64,000 bases of DNA from Acetivibrio cellulolyticus CD2 (GTDB lineage Bacteria > Bacillota > Clostridia > Acetivibrionales > Acetivibrionaceae): contig NZ_JH556653.1 of the NCBI RefSeq assembly GCF_000179595.2, forward strand, positions 668,432 through 732,431. Direction: 5' to 3'. Positions 56,895-64,000 of this stretch are shown here, in pieces. The number at the start of each line of letters is the position of its first letter. Within the stretch, counting starts at the first letter, position 1. The notes under the pieces were generated by a model that saw only the letters and a program-made list of their open reading frames with translations, was not told where the DNA came from and made no database searches. Made by a program: the position numbers and the translations under genes.

Positions 56895-58583
56895 TTAACC
56901 TTTCCTTATAATAATTGATTTGGTAGATTCAACCCATTGTACATTACACCCCAGGTTTTCTAATACAGCTCTTAAAGGAACATATGTCCTATCATTTATT
57001 ATGGCAGGAGCACAATCGCTATTTATATTCTGTCCGTTTACTTGTATAGAACTACTACCAATCCATAGATTGACGTTCTTACCGTTTAATTGGATTGAAA
57101 CTTTTTTTGACGAACCTTCCCAGGTTACGCTTCCTCCTAATGCTTCAATAGTTGCTCGTATAGGTAACATAGTTCTATTGTTTATGATCAAGGGCTTTGT
57201 ACCTCTTCCAGGATCTATTTCTGCAGATATCCCATCTGCCAGCATATATGCATCTCCAATTTTCATTGAAATCTGCGATACATTTTTAGGAAGAGTAATG
57301 TTTTTTCCAAGAGTCATTCCACCTGACTTGAAGAAATCTCCTACATGTTTTTTCATAAAGGGCTGTCCATCAGTATAAATGTCATTTTGAAAGGAGGCCT
57401 GTCCTTTAGTACCTGCACCAAACAGCAATGCTATAACCCCTGAGTTTGCATATTTAGCCAGGTGATTTTCCATTCCGTTCCCAAAAAAGTATTCAGGAAA
57501 ATTACCTTTATAACCTTCTCTATCTCCACCATTATTGTATACATTCTTGTGATTTGAATTTCCCAGAGGAATTTGCCATAATATCCAGCGTTTTTGACTT
57601 TTTACATTCCACAGTCTAAGCCATTCCGCATAACGATTAAAACTCTTGGAGTTTGTAGAGGCATTATCATTTGTATCAAGCCATCTATCCTGGTTATTGT
57701 TTATTTTATAAAACTCAGGATCTCTGTCCAAAGGATCACCAACCAGCAAATCATACATTTCACCGGTTTGATTGGAGCCCAGTCCCATTGGGGATAAAAA
57801 CGAATACACTTTGTCAACTTCAGGTTGAAGTTTATCTGATGTTGAGAAGTAGACTATATCTTTCCCGCTGGCCCATCCTGATACATGAATGCCCAGCAAC
57901 GCATTTTTCGCAACAACTTTCCTGCGTATTTCCAAAAATGCCATCCCCCAACCGGAAACACTATTAGGAAGGTCCTTAAGTTCCGATAGTCCTGTATCCT
58001 TTATTGCACAATAATCACTGGTAGATTTAGTCTGCTTCTGCATAAATCCAAACCCATCAGCTTCTACTAGAATTACTACCGGTTTCCCAAACTCTTTAAC
58101 TTTTTTCATTAATAAAATGAAATCAGAGAAATACTCTTTCATTGTTGCACTATTTTTTGTTTTTGTATAGAATTGTGCCTCGCCACCTCCGGGCATTTCA
58201 TTCATACAATAATATTGTATATATGGCACGGCATTCATCTGATCACAGCTTTTCATGAAATTGAGTGCGTAAGTTCCATCACGATCTCCCCAACCCCAGT
58301 TATTAGCCCAACCCTTTGTTAAGTAAATGTATCTTGAATTCCAAGGTACACCACTGTTTTTCATCCATGAACTATCATTACCTTCAAAAAGCCCAACCAT
58401 CAATTTTGAAGGTAATGCTCCTGGAATAGTTCCGGCAGCTTTGTCCCCTCCATTTAGAGCATGAACCTGAACTGAAAATAATATCGTAAAGATAAAAGCA
58501 ATCAAATACATCCACACAAACATAGTCCTGCATTTACTTTTTATTAAGATCTTTTGTCCATTTTTCGCAATTAAACCTGACAT
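56895..58583 (-). CDS. Secreted glycosidase-like barrel protein with stalk domain
   Basis: 562 residues. Signal segment about 20-43. Residues about 45-405 look like a TIM-barrel glycoside hydrolase: an N-terminal VGLFEGND, PYIQYYCMNEMPGGG, KPVVILVEADGFGFM (possible acidic catalytic residues at a strand end), LLGIHVSGWASGKD, and RWILWQIPLGN near residue 335. I cannot place it in a numbered GH family. The C-terminal stalk (copper-amine-oxidase-N) domain is about 450-562 (RTMLPIRATIEALGGSVTWE, then RTYVPLRAVLENLGCNVQWV). GAGAGG precedes the ATG. It is possibly a wall polysaccharide or exopolysaccharide enzyme kept at the surface by the stalk. Confidence 0.75.
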   Translation of the reverse strand: MSGLIAKNGQKILIKSKCRTMFVWMYLIAFIFTILFSVQVHALNGGDKAAGTIPGALPSKLMVGLFEGNDSSWMKNSGVPWNSRYIYLTKGWANNWGWGDRDGTYALNFMKSCDQMNAVPYIQYYCMNEMPGGGEAQFYTKTKNSATMKEYFSDFILLMKKVKEFGKPVVILVEADGFGFMQKQTKSTSDYCAIKDTGLSELKDLPNSVSGWGMAFLEIRRKVVAKNALLGIHVSGWASGKDIVYFSTSDKLQPEVDKVYSFLSPMGLGSNQTGEMYDLLVGDPLDRDPEFYKINNNQDRWLDTNDNASTNSKSFNRYAEWLRLWNVKSQKRWILWQIPLGNSNHKNVYNNGGDREGYKGNFPEYFFGNGMENHLAKYANSGVIALLFGAGTKGQASFQNDIYTDGQPFMKKHVGDFFKSGGMTLGKNITLPKNVSQISMKIGDAYMLADGISAEIDPGRGTKPLIINNRTMLPIRATIEALGGSVTWEGSSKKVSIQLNGKNVNLWIGSSSIQVNGQNINSDCAPAIINDRTYVPLRAVLENLGCNVQWVESTKSIIIRKG

Positions 58584-58770
58584 TTCTTTTCAACCTCTCA
58601 TTTCCACTTTATCTTGATAATTATGTAAGTAAAAGATATAGCTTAACAGTTAAGCACTATTATAACAGTAATTTGCCTTCGTGTAAAATTCCAAAAGCAC
58701 CTATAATTGGATATCCCGCTGTATAGATAAACTATCAATTTGTCTTTAACAATAATAATTTTTTTCTCAT

Positions 58771-58811
58771 CTTTGCGGGAGGCTTTGAAACAGTATTAGA
58801 TATAGCGAAAA
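58771..58811 (+). pseudogene. 41-base scrap of the downstream PEP-utilising gene
   Basis: These 41 bases match 59536-59576 of the PEP-utilising enzyme gene (FAGGFETVLDVAKN region) with four differences. It stands alone about 500 bases upstream of its parent, next to the palindrome. Confidence 0.7.
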
Positions 58812-58886
58812 TAGTGTTTTTCGGGTTATGGTTTTATAATTAGGAAAGCGTGATATTGTGGAGCTGATTTGAAGGTAGTGCCTATT

Positions 58887-59089
58887 GTTTTAGTGTCAAA
58901 CGACTCCATTGCGTGACCTTCGCAAAAAATCAGTAGGCCTTGGCTTGATAATTTTTCGCCGCGTCTATGGGACATCCTGTCCCGAGACGCTAAAAATGCC
59001 ATCCGTGGCATTTTTGCTTCAAATTATCAATCTTTCGGCCACTGATTTTAATGCTCAAGTCAAGCAATTACATCATTTGACACTAAAAC
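58887..59089. repeat. 203-base imperfect palindrome (MITE-like or structured RNA)
   Basis: The ends are a perfect 14-base inverted repeat: GTTTTAGTGTCAAA (58887-58900) and TTTGACACTAAAAC (59076-59089). The arms continue to pair at roughly three bases in four over about 60 bases (e.g. AAAATCAGTxGGCC and TTGATAATTT blocks on both sides). The centre holds two local hairpins: GCGTCT.GGGACA / TGTCCC.AGACGC and AAAAATGCCA / TGGCATTTTT. No coding frame in it looks real. CGGGTTATG occurs at 58822-58830 and again immediately after the right end at 59090-59098. It could be a miniature inverted-repeat element or a long hairpin RNA. Confidence 0.8.
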
Positions 59090-59275
59090 GGGTTATGTAT
59101 TTGTAAAACATTTGATAATTTTGTAATTTTCAATATAAATCTATAATTATATGTGATAGAATCGAAATATAAAATGCAAGTCAGAATTGTGAAAATTGTT
59201 TATACATCTGCAAAAGAAAATAGTGTATGTGTGATATTTAAAGAAACATATTCACGTTCAGGAGGAGTTTCATAA

Positions 59276-61600
59276 ATGAAGTATATTTGTTCCTTTTCGC
59301 AAATCACATCAGAACAGATTGCCTTTGCAGGCGGTAAGGGTGCGTCTCTTTCAAAAATGGCTAAGGCTGATTTGAATATCCCTGAGGGTTTTATAATATT
59401 AGCTTGTGCATTTGAAAATGGTGTATTGAGGCAGGAGGCAAGTGAAGAATTATCTGTGCTCATTACAGGATTATGTGAGCAGAAGACTTATGCCGTAAGG
59501 TCTTCCGGTCTGAGTGAGGATGGGGAAAAGGCTTCCTTTGCAGGAGGTTTTGAAACAGTATTGGATGTAGCGAAAAACAATATTCCTAAAGCAGTCGAAA
59601 AGGTTATAGCGTCTTCAAAGGCTGAACGTGTAAAAACCTACAGCGAAAACATGGGTATGGAATTTCAAAATCAGATTGCAGTGGTCATTCAGGAATTTGT
59701 TAAACCTGATTTTGCAGGTGTCCTATTTACTGCTGACCCTATATCGGGAAGCAGTACAAAAATGGTAGGCAATTTTGTGCGCGGAGTTGGAGAACTATTA
59801 GTTTCAGGAGATGGGAACGCGGAGGAATTTACTTTTTCCTCGATTAAATATGCTTATTGCGGAAGTGACCTTCTTAAACCTTATGCCAAAGATCTGTTTC
59901 ATATTGCCAGAAAAATTCGTAAGTTGTATGGATGTGCCCAGGATATTGAATGGGCAATTGAAGGCGGAAAAGTACATATTTTGCAGGCAAGGCCTATTAC
60001 TACAATACGGCGTATAAATTATGAAACCTATGAAGTCAACGGCTCAATGAGTGGTGAATTTTTATTTTCAAACACAAATGTGGGAGAAGCATTTCCAAAA
60101 GTAATCACTCCTGTGACATTTTCTATTGCAGAATTCGTTGGCGAGGCTTTTGGACTTCCTGTATTTATTGATAATATCTGTGGTCACCCTTATGCAAATC
60201 TTAGTGTAATCTATTCATTGTTGGTGTCTTTTGGAATAAAAAAGCGGAAAGCTGTTAGCATTTTGGGTGATGTTACAGGCAACATACCTAAGGATGTTGA
60301 AATCCCGGTTTTCCCAATTAGCAGGCGGTCATTTATAAAAGCAGTTCTCAAAATGTTTAAAAGACCAAAAAATAAATACTCTAAAATGGGAATGAAGGAT
60401 TTTATTGAAAATGGAGATCGTTATGCTTTTAAATTGATTGATTTAATCCGTAGCACAGATAATAATGAAAGTCTTTTGAAGCTTTGGAATGAAGAGGCTA
60501 ATCCGTACGTTGCCAAAGCTCTGTCTGCGTTCTTTGGAGTTGTGACACTTAATGGTTTGTTTGACACGAGGGAAAAGCTTGTTAAAATGGCAGGTGAGGA
60601 AATTGCCAATGCTTTATGTTCCAATTGCGGTGGGGATAGAGTTTTAGAAAGTATGCAGCCCCTTGTTTGTCTTGAAAAAGTGGTAAAAGGTGAGATGACA
60701 AAGGCAGAATATGCCAGGCGGTATGGTCATCGTTCACCCAATGAAATGGAGCTTTCAATGCCATATCCTTACGAGGATGAAGCTTATATAGATAAATTGA
60801 TTGAGGAATACTGCAAAAGTGGGATTAGTGCGTCTATGCTTCGGAAGAAGCAGCAGGAAAAGTTTATCAAGGCAAAGGAAGAGTTCCTCCGTATGTTTCC
60901 AAAACGGAAAAAATGGCTGGAAAACAAGCTTAGCAATTTGGCAAATTCTATGCATACCCGTGAGGAGCTTCGCAGTAAAGGTGTCAGGTTGTTTTGCATA
61001 TTCCGTGAGTTTTTGCTCAAATGCGGAAGCATAAATGGAATTGGAGATGGTGTTTTCTTCTTGTATTTTAATGAAGCTGTAAACCTTTTGCAAGGAGATA
61101 GATCGGCTTTGCCTCATATTACTGAAAGACGAAGAAATTATGAGCGATACAAGACTTTGCCGACACTTCCTACGACAATCAGAGGACGTTTTGATCCTTT
61201 TGAATTGGCAAAATGTGAGAATAGAAGGATTGATTACTATGGCTTTGGCGAAGAGAATAGTTATGCCGAAAATTCCGAAAGCGAAATCATTACAGGTTAT
61301 GCCGGGGCTGCTGGAATAGTGGAAGGCACTGTTCGTGTGCTCAATGATTTTTCGAAGTCAAGTGAATTTATGAATGGAGAAATTCTTGTAACAGTTGCTA
61401 CAAATATAGGCTGGACTCCACTTTTTCCGAGGGCTTCCGCTATTATAACCGACATCGGTGCACCATTGTCCCATGCAGTTATTGTGGCAAGAGAATTTGG
61501 TATTCCTGCGGTTGTTGGATGCCGTGATGCTACATTAAGGCTCAAGACTGGCGACCGGGTGCGCGTTGACGGTGGAAGAGGAATTGTAAAAAAGGTTTAA
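59276..61600 (+). CDS. PEP-utilising phosphotransferase (PEP synthase / rifampicin phosphotransferase type)
   Basis: 774-residue cytoplasmic enzyme. The N-terminal PEP/pyruvate-binding (ATP-grasp) domain about 1-250: GGKGASLSKMAKA, TYAVRSSGLSEDG, FAGGFETVLDV, QPVKPDFAGVLF-like EFVKPDFAGVLFTADP, and DIEWAIEGGKVHILQARPI. A variable middle region of about 255-690 follows. The C-terminal phosphohistidine domain about 695-774 has the His in TDIGAPLSHAVIVAREFGIP. The order ATP-binding, substrate, His domain and the length resemble rifampicin phosphotransferase more than the ~800-residue PEP synthase, whose PEP-binding barrel I do not see. AGGAGG precedes the ATG. Substrate uncertain: an antibiotic or another small molecule. 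Confidence 0.8.
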   Translation: MKYICSFSQITSEQIAFAGGKGASLSKMAKADLNIPEGFIILACAFENGVLRQEASEELSVLITGLCEQKTYAVRSSGLSEDGEKASFAGGFETVLDVAKNNIPKAVEKVIASSKAERVKTYSENMGMEFQNQIAVVIQEFVKPDFAGVLFTADPISGSSTKMVGNFVRGVGELLVSGDGNAEEFTFSSIKYAYCGSDLLKPYAKDLFHIARKIRKLYGCAQDIEWAIEGGKVHILQARPITTIRRINYETYEVNGSMSGEFLFSNTNVGEAFPKVITPVTFSIAEFVGEAFGLPVFIDNICGHPYANLSVIYSLLVSFGIKKRKAVSILGDVTGNIPKDVEIPVFPISRRSFIKAVLKMFKRPKNKYSKMGMKDFIENGDRYAFKLIDLIRSTDNNESLLKLWNEEANPYVAKALSAFFGVVTLNGLFDTREKLVKMAGEEIANALCSNCGGDRVLESMQPLVCLEKVVKGEMTKAEYARRYGHRSPNEMELSMPYPYEDEAYIDKLIEEYCKSGISASMLRKKQQEKFIKAKEEFLRMFPKRKKWLENKLSNLANSMHTREELRSKGVRLFCIFREFLLKCGSINGIGDGVFFLYFNEAVNLLQGDRSALPHITERRRNYERYKTLPTLPTTIRGRFDPFELAKCENRRIDYYGFGEENSYAENSESEIITGYAGAAGIVEGTVRVLNDFSKSSEFMNGEILVTVATNIGWTPLFPRASAIITDIGAPLSHAVIVAREFGIPAVVGCRDATLRLKTGDRVRVDGGRGIVKKV

Positions 61601-61623
61601 TAAAGCATTAAGGGGTGAAGGTT

Positions 61624-61827
61624 ATGGGATCTATTCTTGTAGGCTTGTTTATGGGTATTATTGGTTTAGGGTATTTTGTTTATGGCAAGAAAAGTACTGA
61701 ATTTAGCTTTTTAATTTTTGGCGTTGTTCTGATGATTTATCCATATCTAGTAAGAGATACAGTTTTATCGCTGGTACTTGGAATAATTTTTGCTATATGT
61801 CCATTTATTATTAAGAGGTTTTTTTAG
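61624..61827 (+). CDS. Small membrane protein, 67 residues
   Basis: Two to three hydrophobic segments (GSILVGLFMGIIGLGYFVYG; FSFLIFGVVLMIYPYLV; VLSLVLGIIFAICPFII) ending in basic residues KRFF. The ATG at 61624 follows GGGGTGAAGG. It starts 23 bases after the phosphotransferase and probably shares its transcript. Small proteins of this look are often annotated as amino acid transport related without evidence; I assign no function. Confidence 0.7.
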   Translation: MGSILVGLFMGIIGLGYFVYGKKSTEFSFLIFGVVLMIYPYLVRDTVLSLVLGIIFAICPFIIKRFF

Positions 61828-61843
61828 TCTGAGTAAACGGGGA

Positions 61844-61981
61844 ATGATCATGAGAACTAGAACTTTTATTGACACAGAAATTAAGCCTGATAGTGGAAAA
61901 ATTGTTGATATCGGTTGCATTAAAGTTGATGCTTTGATTGAAGCAGACATTAGGTATTTTAAATTCATTGATACTTTATAG
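61844..61981 (+). pseudogene. N-terminal fragment of a DnaQ-type exonuclease
   Basis: 45 codons (MRTRTFIDTEIKPDSGKIV, then DIGCIKVDA) look like the first strand and the DxE motif (DTE) of the DEDD 3'-5' exonuclease fold, as found at the front of some RecQ-like helicases. The frame stops at once after that; the rest of the domain is absent. It may be translated (an ATG is near), but cannot form an active site. Confidence 0.5.
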
Positions 61982-62127
61982 CTATTTTTTGATACTACTT
62001 AATCTATCCCTGAAAAAAGTTTTATGCTACAATCACAATTAAAAAATACAGATTATTTTGAGGTTAAGCTATGAAAAACCAAATTCGTTTGAAATTTATA
62101 AAACAGGATACATTTAGTTCGTTATGT

Positions 62128-62168
62128 AAAGAACCCATGAATGGCAATAGCCTCAACATGGGTTCTTT
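62128..62168. terminator. Terminator between convergent genes
   Basis: AAAGAACCCATG (62128-62139) pairs perfectly with CATGGGTTCTTT (62157-62168). T-rich tail on the plus strand (TATATTG) and A/T-rich on the other. It can serve the phosphotransferase side and the truncated PPC-domain gene. Confidence 0.75.
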
Positions 62169-62192
62169 TATATTGATTCCTTATTTTACAAC

Positions 62193-63305
62193 TTAATTTT
62201 TAGTCACAACAAAGCTGTAGGAGCCGTAATTTGACAGATGATATGGGTGAATTTTTACAAAATATGTCCCTGCAGCAAGATTGTTATAATCAATTCTGCA
62301 ATTCACATCATAGTTATCGTCATTATAGGCCAGTCTTGTGCCGGTGCTGCTGAAAAGCTGTCCTACTGTATCGGTATCGCCGGTAGTATAGAAAGAGTAA
62401 TTACCGGCGGTTGAGATTACGATTTTATAGAAATCCACGTCCTGGAAGTTTTCAATTCCATAGTCAAACTTTGCACTGGTTGTACTTCCAACACTGACTG
62501 GTTTGGAATGTATAAATGTGTCGCCGGCCCTCTCGCTTGTCTTTATTGAAGGACTGGAAGATGTAGTATTGACAAAGTCCAAAATCGCACCTTTATTAAT
62601 CAAAACATACATGGTGCCATCTGAATAGTTTTCATATTTGGAATAATTATTGCTGATGGTTTCAATGTTTGAATCGTATATGATAACTCCGTTTGCATCA
62701 AGATTTCTTGCTACATCGCTGCCCATTTTATGGGACCATGTGCCATCACTGTGACGTACATAAAAATGGAAATCCGAATCTGCATCAATAGCAATAGCGA
62801 TTTTCCTCCATCCGCTTGGCACAGAGGCAGAAGCTGTGGTCTGCTGGATTTGAAATCCTAATGCTGCAAGATCGGCAGACACTGCCTGGTAGATTCCATT
62901 TAATGTGTAAGGTGTACTCAGTGGAGTGTTTGAAAGCTCACCTGGTTGTAAGCCATAGGAGTTCTCGCTGCCGGTATTCTCTGCTATTATCCTCATGGCA
63001 TAAGCGTAGCAATTCGTGCGGAATCTTAAGCCGTTTTCATCGTTAAACCTGCTTGGATCGTAAGTAAAACTCATATTATTGATTGGGAAGGATGTAGAAT
63101 ATGTTATTTCAAGGCGCGGAGGATGTGTAGTGTTTTCTGCCGAACAGAAACACTTGGCGTCAACCCGTAACTCATCAGTACAAAAGGCAAAACCTAAATT
63201 GGAAACTTTATTGTCTTTACTTCCACCTGTATTATTGTAATAATCCCTGAGCCACCCCTGGGTTATATATGTGTAAGCGTACAATACAACCCATCTGTTA
63301 ATCAA
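62193..63305 (-). pseudogene. Secreted PPC-domain protein cut at its 5' end by an IS66-type element
   Basis: The 370-codon frame starts in the middle of a DNRLRE/CBM96-like domain (TQGWLRDYYNN ... RLEITYS). It then has a ~170-residue segment with NCYAYAMRI and SDFHFYVRHSDGTWSHKMG, which resembles papain-like or surface-protein modules, and a C-terminal bacterial pre-peptidase (PPC) domain (VDFYKIVISTAGNYSF, NLAAGTYFVKIHPY). There is no signal peptide: the N-terminus lies beyond the insertion at about 63309. The intact ancestor was an exported protein. Expression as it stands is doubtful. Confidence 0.75.
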
Positions 63306-63348
63306 TTTGTTAGCATGAGATAATACACCAAAAACCAGGAGGCGTCTT

Positions 63349-63651
63349 ATGTTATATAAAGAATGGGAAAAGTTAATTAGAGAATTCGAAAAAAGCGGAA
63401 AAACCCAGGCTCAGTGGTGTAGGGAAAAGGGGTTGAAAATCAAAGCATTCAATTTCCAATATAGAAAATATAGAAGAGATAATCAAAACAAGGAAGAAAT
63501 TAACAAAACAAACTGGATGCCAATTCAGTTTGAACCAATGATGACATCAAAACTCAACATAAGAATAGGTAAAGCTATAATTGAAATTGAGAACGGATAT
63601 GACGAAAGACTTTTGCAAACTATAGTTAAATCCTTGGAGGCAATATGTTGA
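63349..63651 (+). CDS. tnpA: IS66-type accessory protein TnpA
   Basis: A 100-residue protein with a helix-turn-helix front (KLIREFEKSGKTQAQWCREK, then GLKIKAFNFQYRKYR), as in the IS66 OrfA/TnpA family, and a C-terminal strand region (IRIGKAIIEIENGYDERLL). AGGAGG precedes. Its TGA overlaps the tnpB ATG region. Confidence 0.85.
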   Translation: MLYKEWEKLIREFEKSGKTQAQWCREKGLKIKAFNFQYRKYRRDNQNKEEINKTNWMPIQFEPMMTSKLNIRIGKAIIEIENGYDERLLQTIVKSLEAIC

Positions 63652-64000
63652 GCATAAGTGGAACAGAAAAAGTATATCTTGCTATTGGAAGTACTGATAT
63701 GAGACGCTCTATCGACGGTTTGGCAGCAATAGTTCAGCAATGTTTTTCTCTCGACCCATTTTCATCGAATCTTTTTGTGTTTTGCAATAAAAACAGGACA
63801 ATGATAAAAATATTACATTGGGATCATAACGGATTTTGGCTATACTTCCGACGACTTGAAAAGGGAACGTTTAAATGGCCTTCAGATAACTCTAAAGAGA
63901 CAATTCAGGTGGGTACTAGGGAACTCTATTGGTTATTAACTGGACTTTCAATTGAGCAAAAACAAGCACACCGGAAAGCAGCTTCAAACGTGGTGATATA
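63645..64000 (+). CDS. tnpB: IS66-type accessory protein TnpB (partial)
   Basis: The first 118 codons are seen: KVYLAIGSTDMRRSIDGLAA, then FVFCNKNRTMIKILHWDHNGFWLYFRRLEKGTFKWP, the hallmark of IS66 TnpB. The ATG at 63645 lies inside the end of tnpA, so translation is coupled. It runs off the window edge. Confidence 0.92.
   Translation, partial: MLSISGTEKVYLAIGSTDMRRSIDGLAAIVQQCFSLDPFSSNLFVFCNKNRTMIKILHWDHNGFWLYFRRLEKGTFKWPSDNSKETIQVGTRELYWLLTGLSIEQKQAHRKAASNVVI

Larger units (their letters stand above)
63309..64000 (+). mobile_element. IS66-family insertion sequence, left end (runs off window)
   Basis: Consists of the accessory gene tnpA, then tnpB overlapping by 7 bases, in standard IS66 order; the large transposase tnpC would follow outside the window. 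The left end is estimated from the break in the PPC-domain frame near 63305-63309 (sequence GTTAGCATGAG...). The terminal repeat cannot be confirmed without the right end. Confidence 0.7.

Noticed and set aside
58826..59106. Two short open frames over the palindrome
   Set aside because: They are created by the inverted-repeat arms and lack ribosome sites or protein-like composition.
62071..62196. 41-codon frame starting MKNQIRLKF after GAGGTT
   Set aside because: It runs across the 62128-62168 terminator hairpin and has no recognisable product; may be another scrap but cannot be supported.
1..64000. tRNA or rRNA genes
   Set aside because: No GTTCGAATC-type T-loop with matching cloverleaf and no rRNA segment was seen on either strand.

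Overview
The window is low-GC, strong-Shine-Dalgarno DNA of a cellulolytic, cellulosome-forming member of the Clostridia. Evidence for this: type I dockerins on a GH9 cellulase and on a double pectate lyase, a T-box and a TPP riboswitch of Firmicutes type, a SigD-like motility promoter, and a YesMN-type two-component pair inside a sugar operon. The SID-type dockerin repeats together with xylose genes suggest the Acetivibrio/Ruminiclostridium neighbourhood; the species cannot be fixed from sequence reading alone.

Layout. 0-6.3 kb: chemotaxis block on the minus strand (cheA from a SigD-type promoter, a short cheR, a metallo-beta-lactamase-fold gene with an internal deletion, a poly-HAMP chemoreceptor). 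6.8-8.7 kb: trpB2 behind a tryptophan T-box. 8.9-21.1 kb: one long minus-strand xylose/xylo-oligosaccharide operon, in order substrate-binding lipoprotein, two permeases (one frameshifted in a 9-base homopolymer), GH3 glycosidase, sensor kinase, AraC-type response regulator, xylulokinase, xylose isomerase, aldose epimerase. 21.3-24.3 kb: TPP-riboswitch operon for uptake of a thiamine precursor. 25-27 kb: dockerin-bearing GH9 cellulase. 27.6-28.6 kb: azlCD. 28.9 kb: a protein made only of the C-terminal half of cysteinyl-tRNA synthetase. 30-34.7 kb: second chemoreceptor, a pair of structured repeats, a sugar-binding lipoprotein and its decayed partial copy. 34.8-36.7 kb: collapsed sigma/anti-sigma locus, transposase remnant and one isolated CRISPR-type repeat. 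36.9-47.1 kb: three large secreted clan CD cysteine peptidases (one C25-like, two C11/clostripain-like), divergent from a two-component system. 49.5-50.8 kb: MerR regulator and small membrane protein. 51-54.9 kb: PL1-dockerin-PL9 pectinase and a membrane-anchored AraC regulator. 55-58.6 kb: two convergent secreted proteins with copper-amine-oxidase-N (stalk) domains, one on a glycosidase-like barrel. 58.9 kb: a 203-nt imperfect palindrome. 59.3-61.6 kb: a PEP-utilising phosphotransferase. 63.3 kb to the end: an IS66-type element cutting the 5' end of a secreted PPC-domain gene.

The most unusual property of the window is its intergenic space. Many gaps hold short scraps of real genes. Some are copies of genes still present here (thiZ twice, pectate lyase, sugar-binding protein, PEP phosphotransferase). 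Others have no parent here ([NiFe]-hydrogenase small subunit, Orn/Lys/Arg decarboxylase, RCC1 repeat protein, DnaQ-type exonuclease, IS91 transposase). One scrap is a 95-nt exact copy of part of thiZ abutting an IS91-type transposase fragment. This points to an active process that scatters gene pieces.

The other leading candidates for new biology are the clan CD peptidase/two-component locus, the stand-alone CysRS C-terminal protein, the 203-nt palindrome, the paired hairpin repeats at 32.4-32.7 kb and the orphan CRISPR repeat. All calls come from reading motifs; no database search was run.
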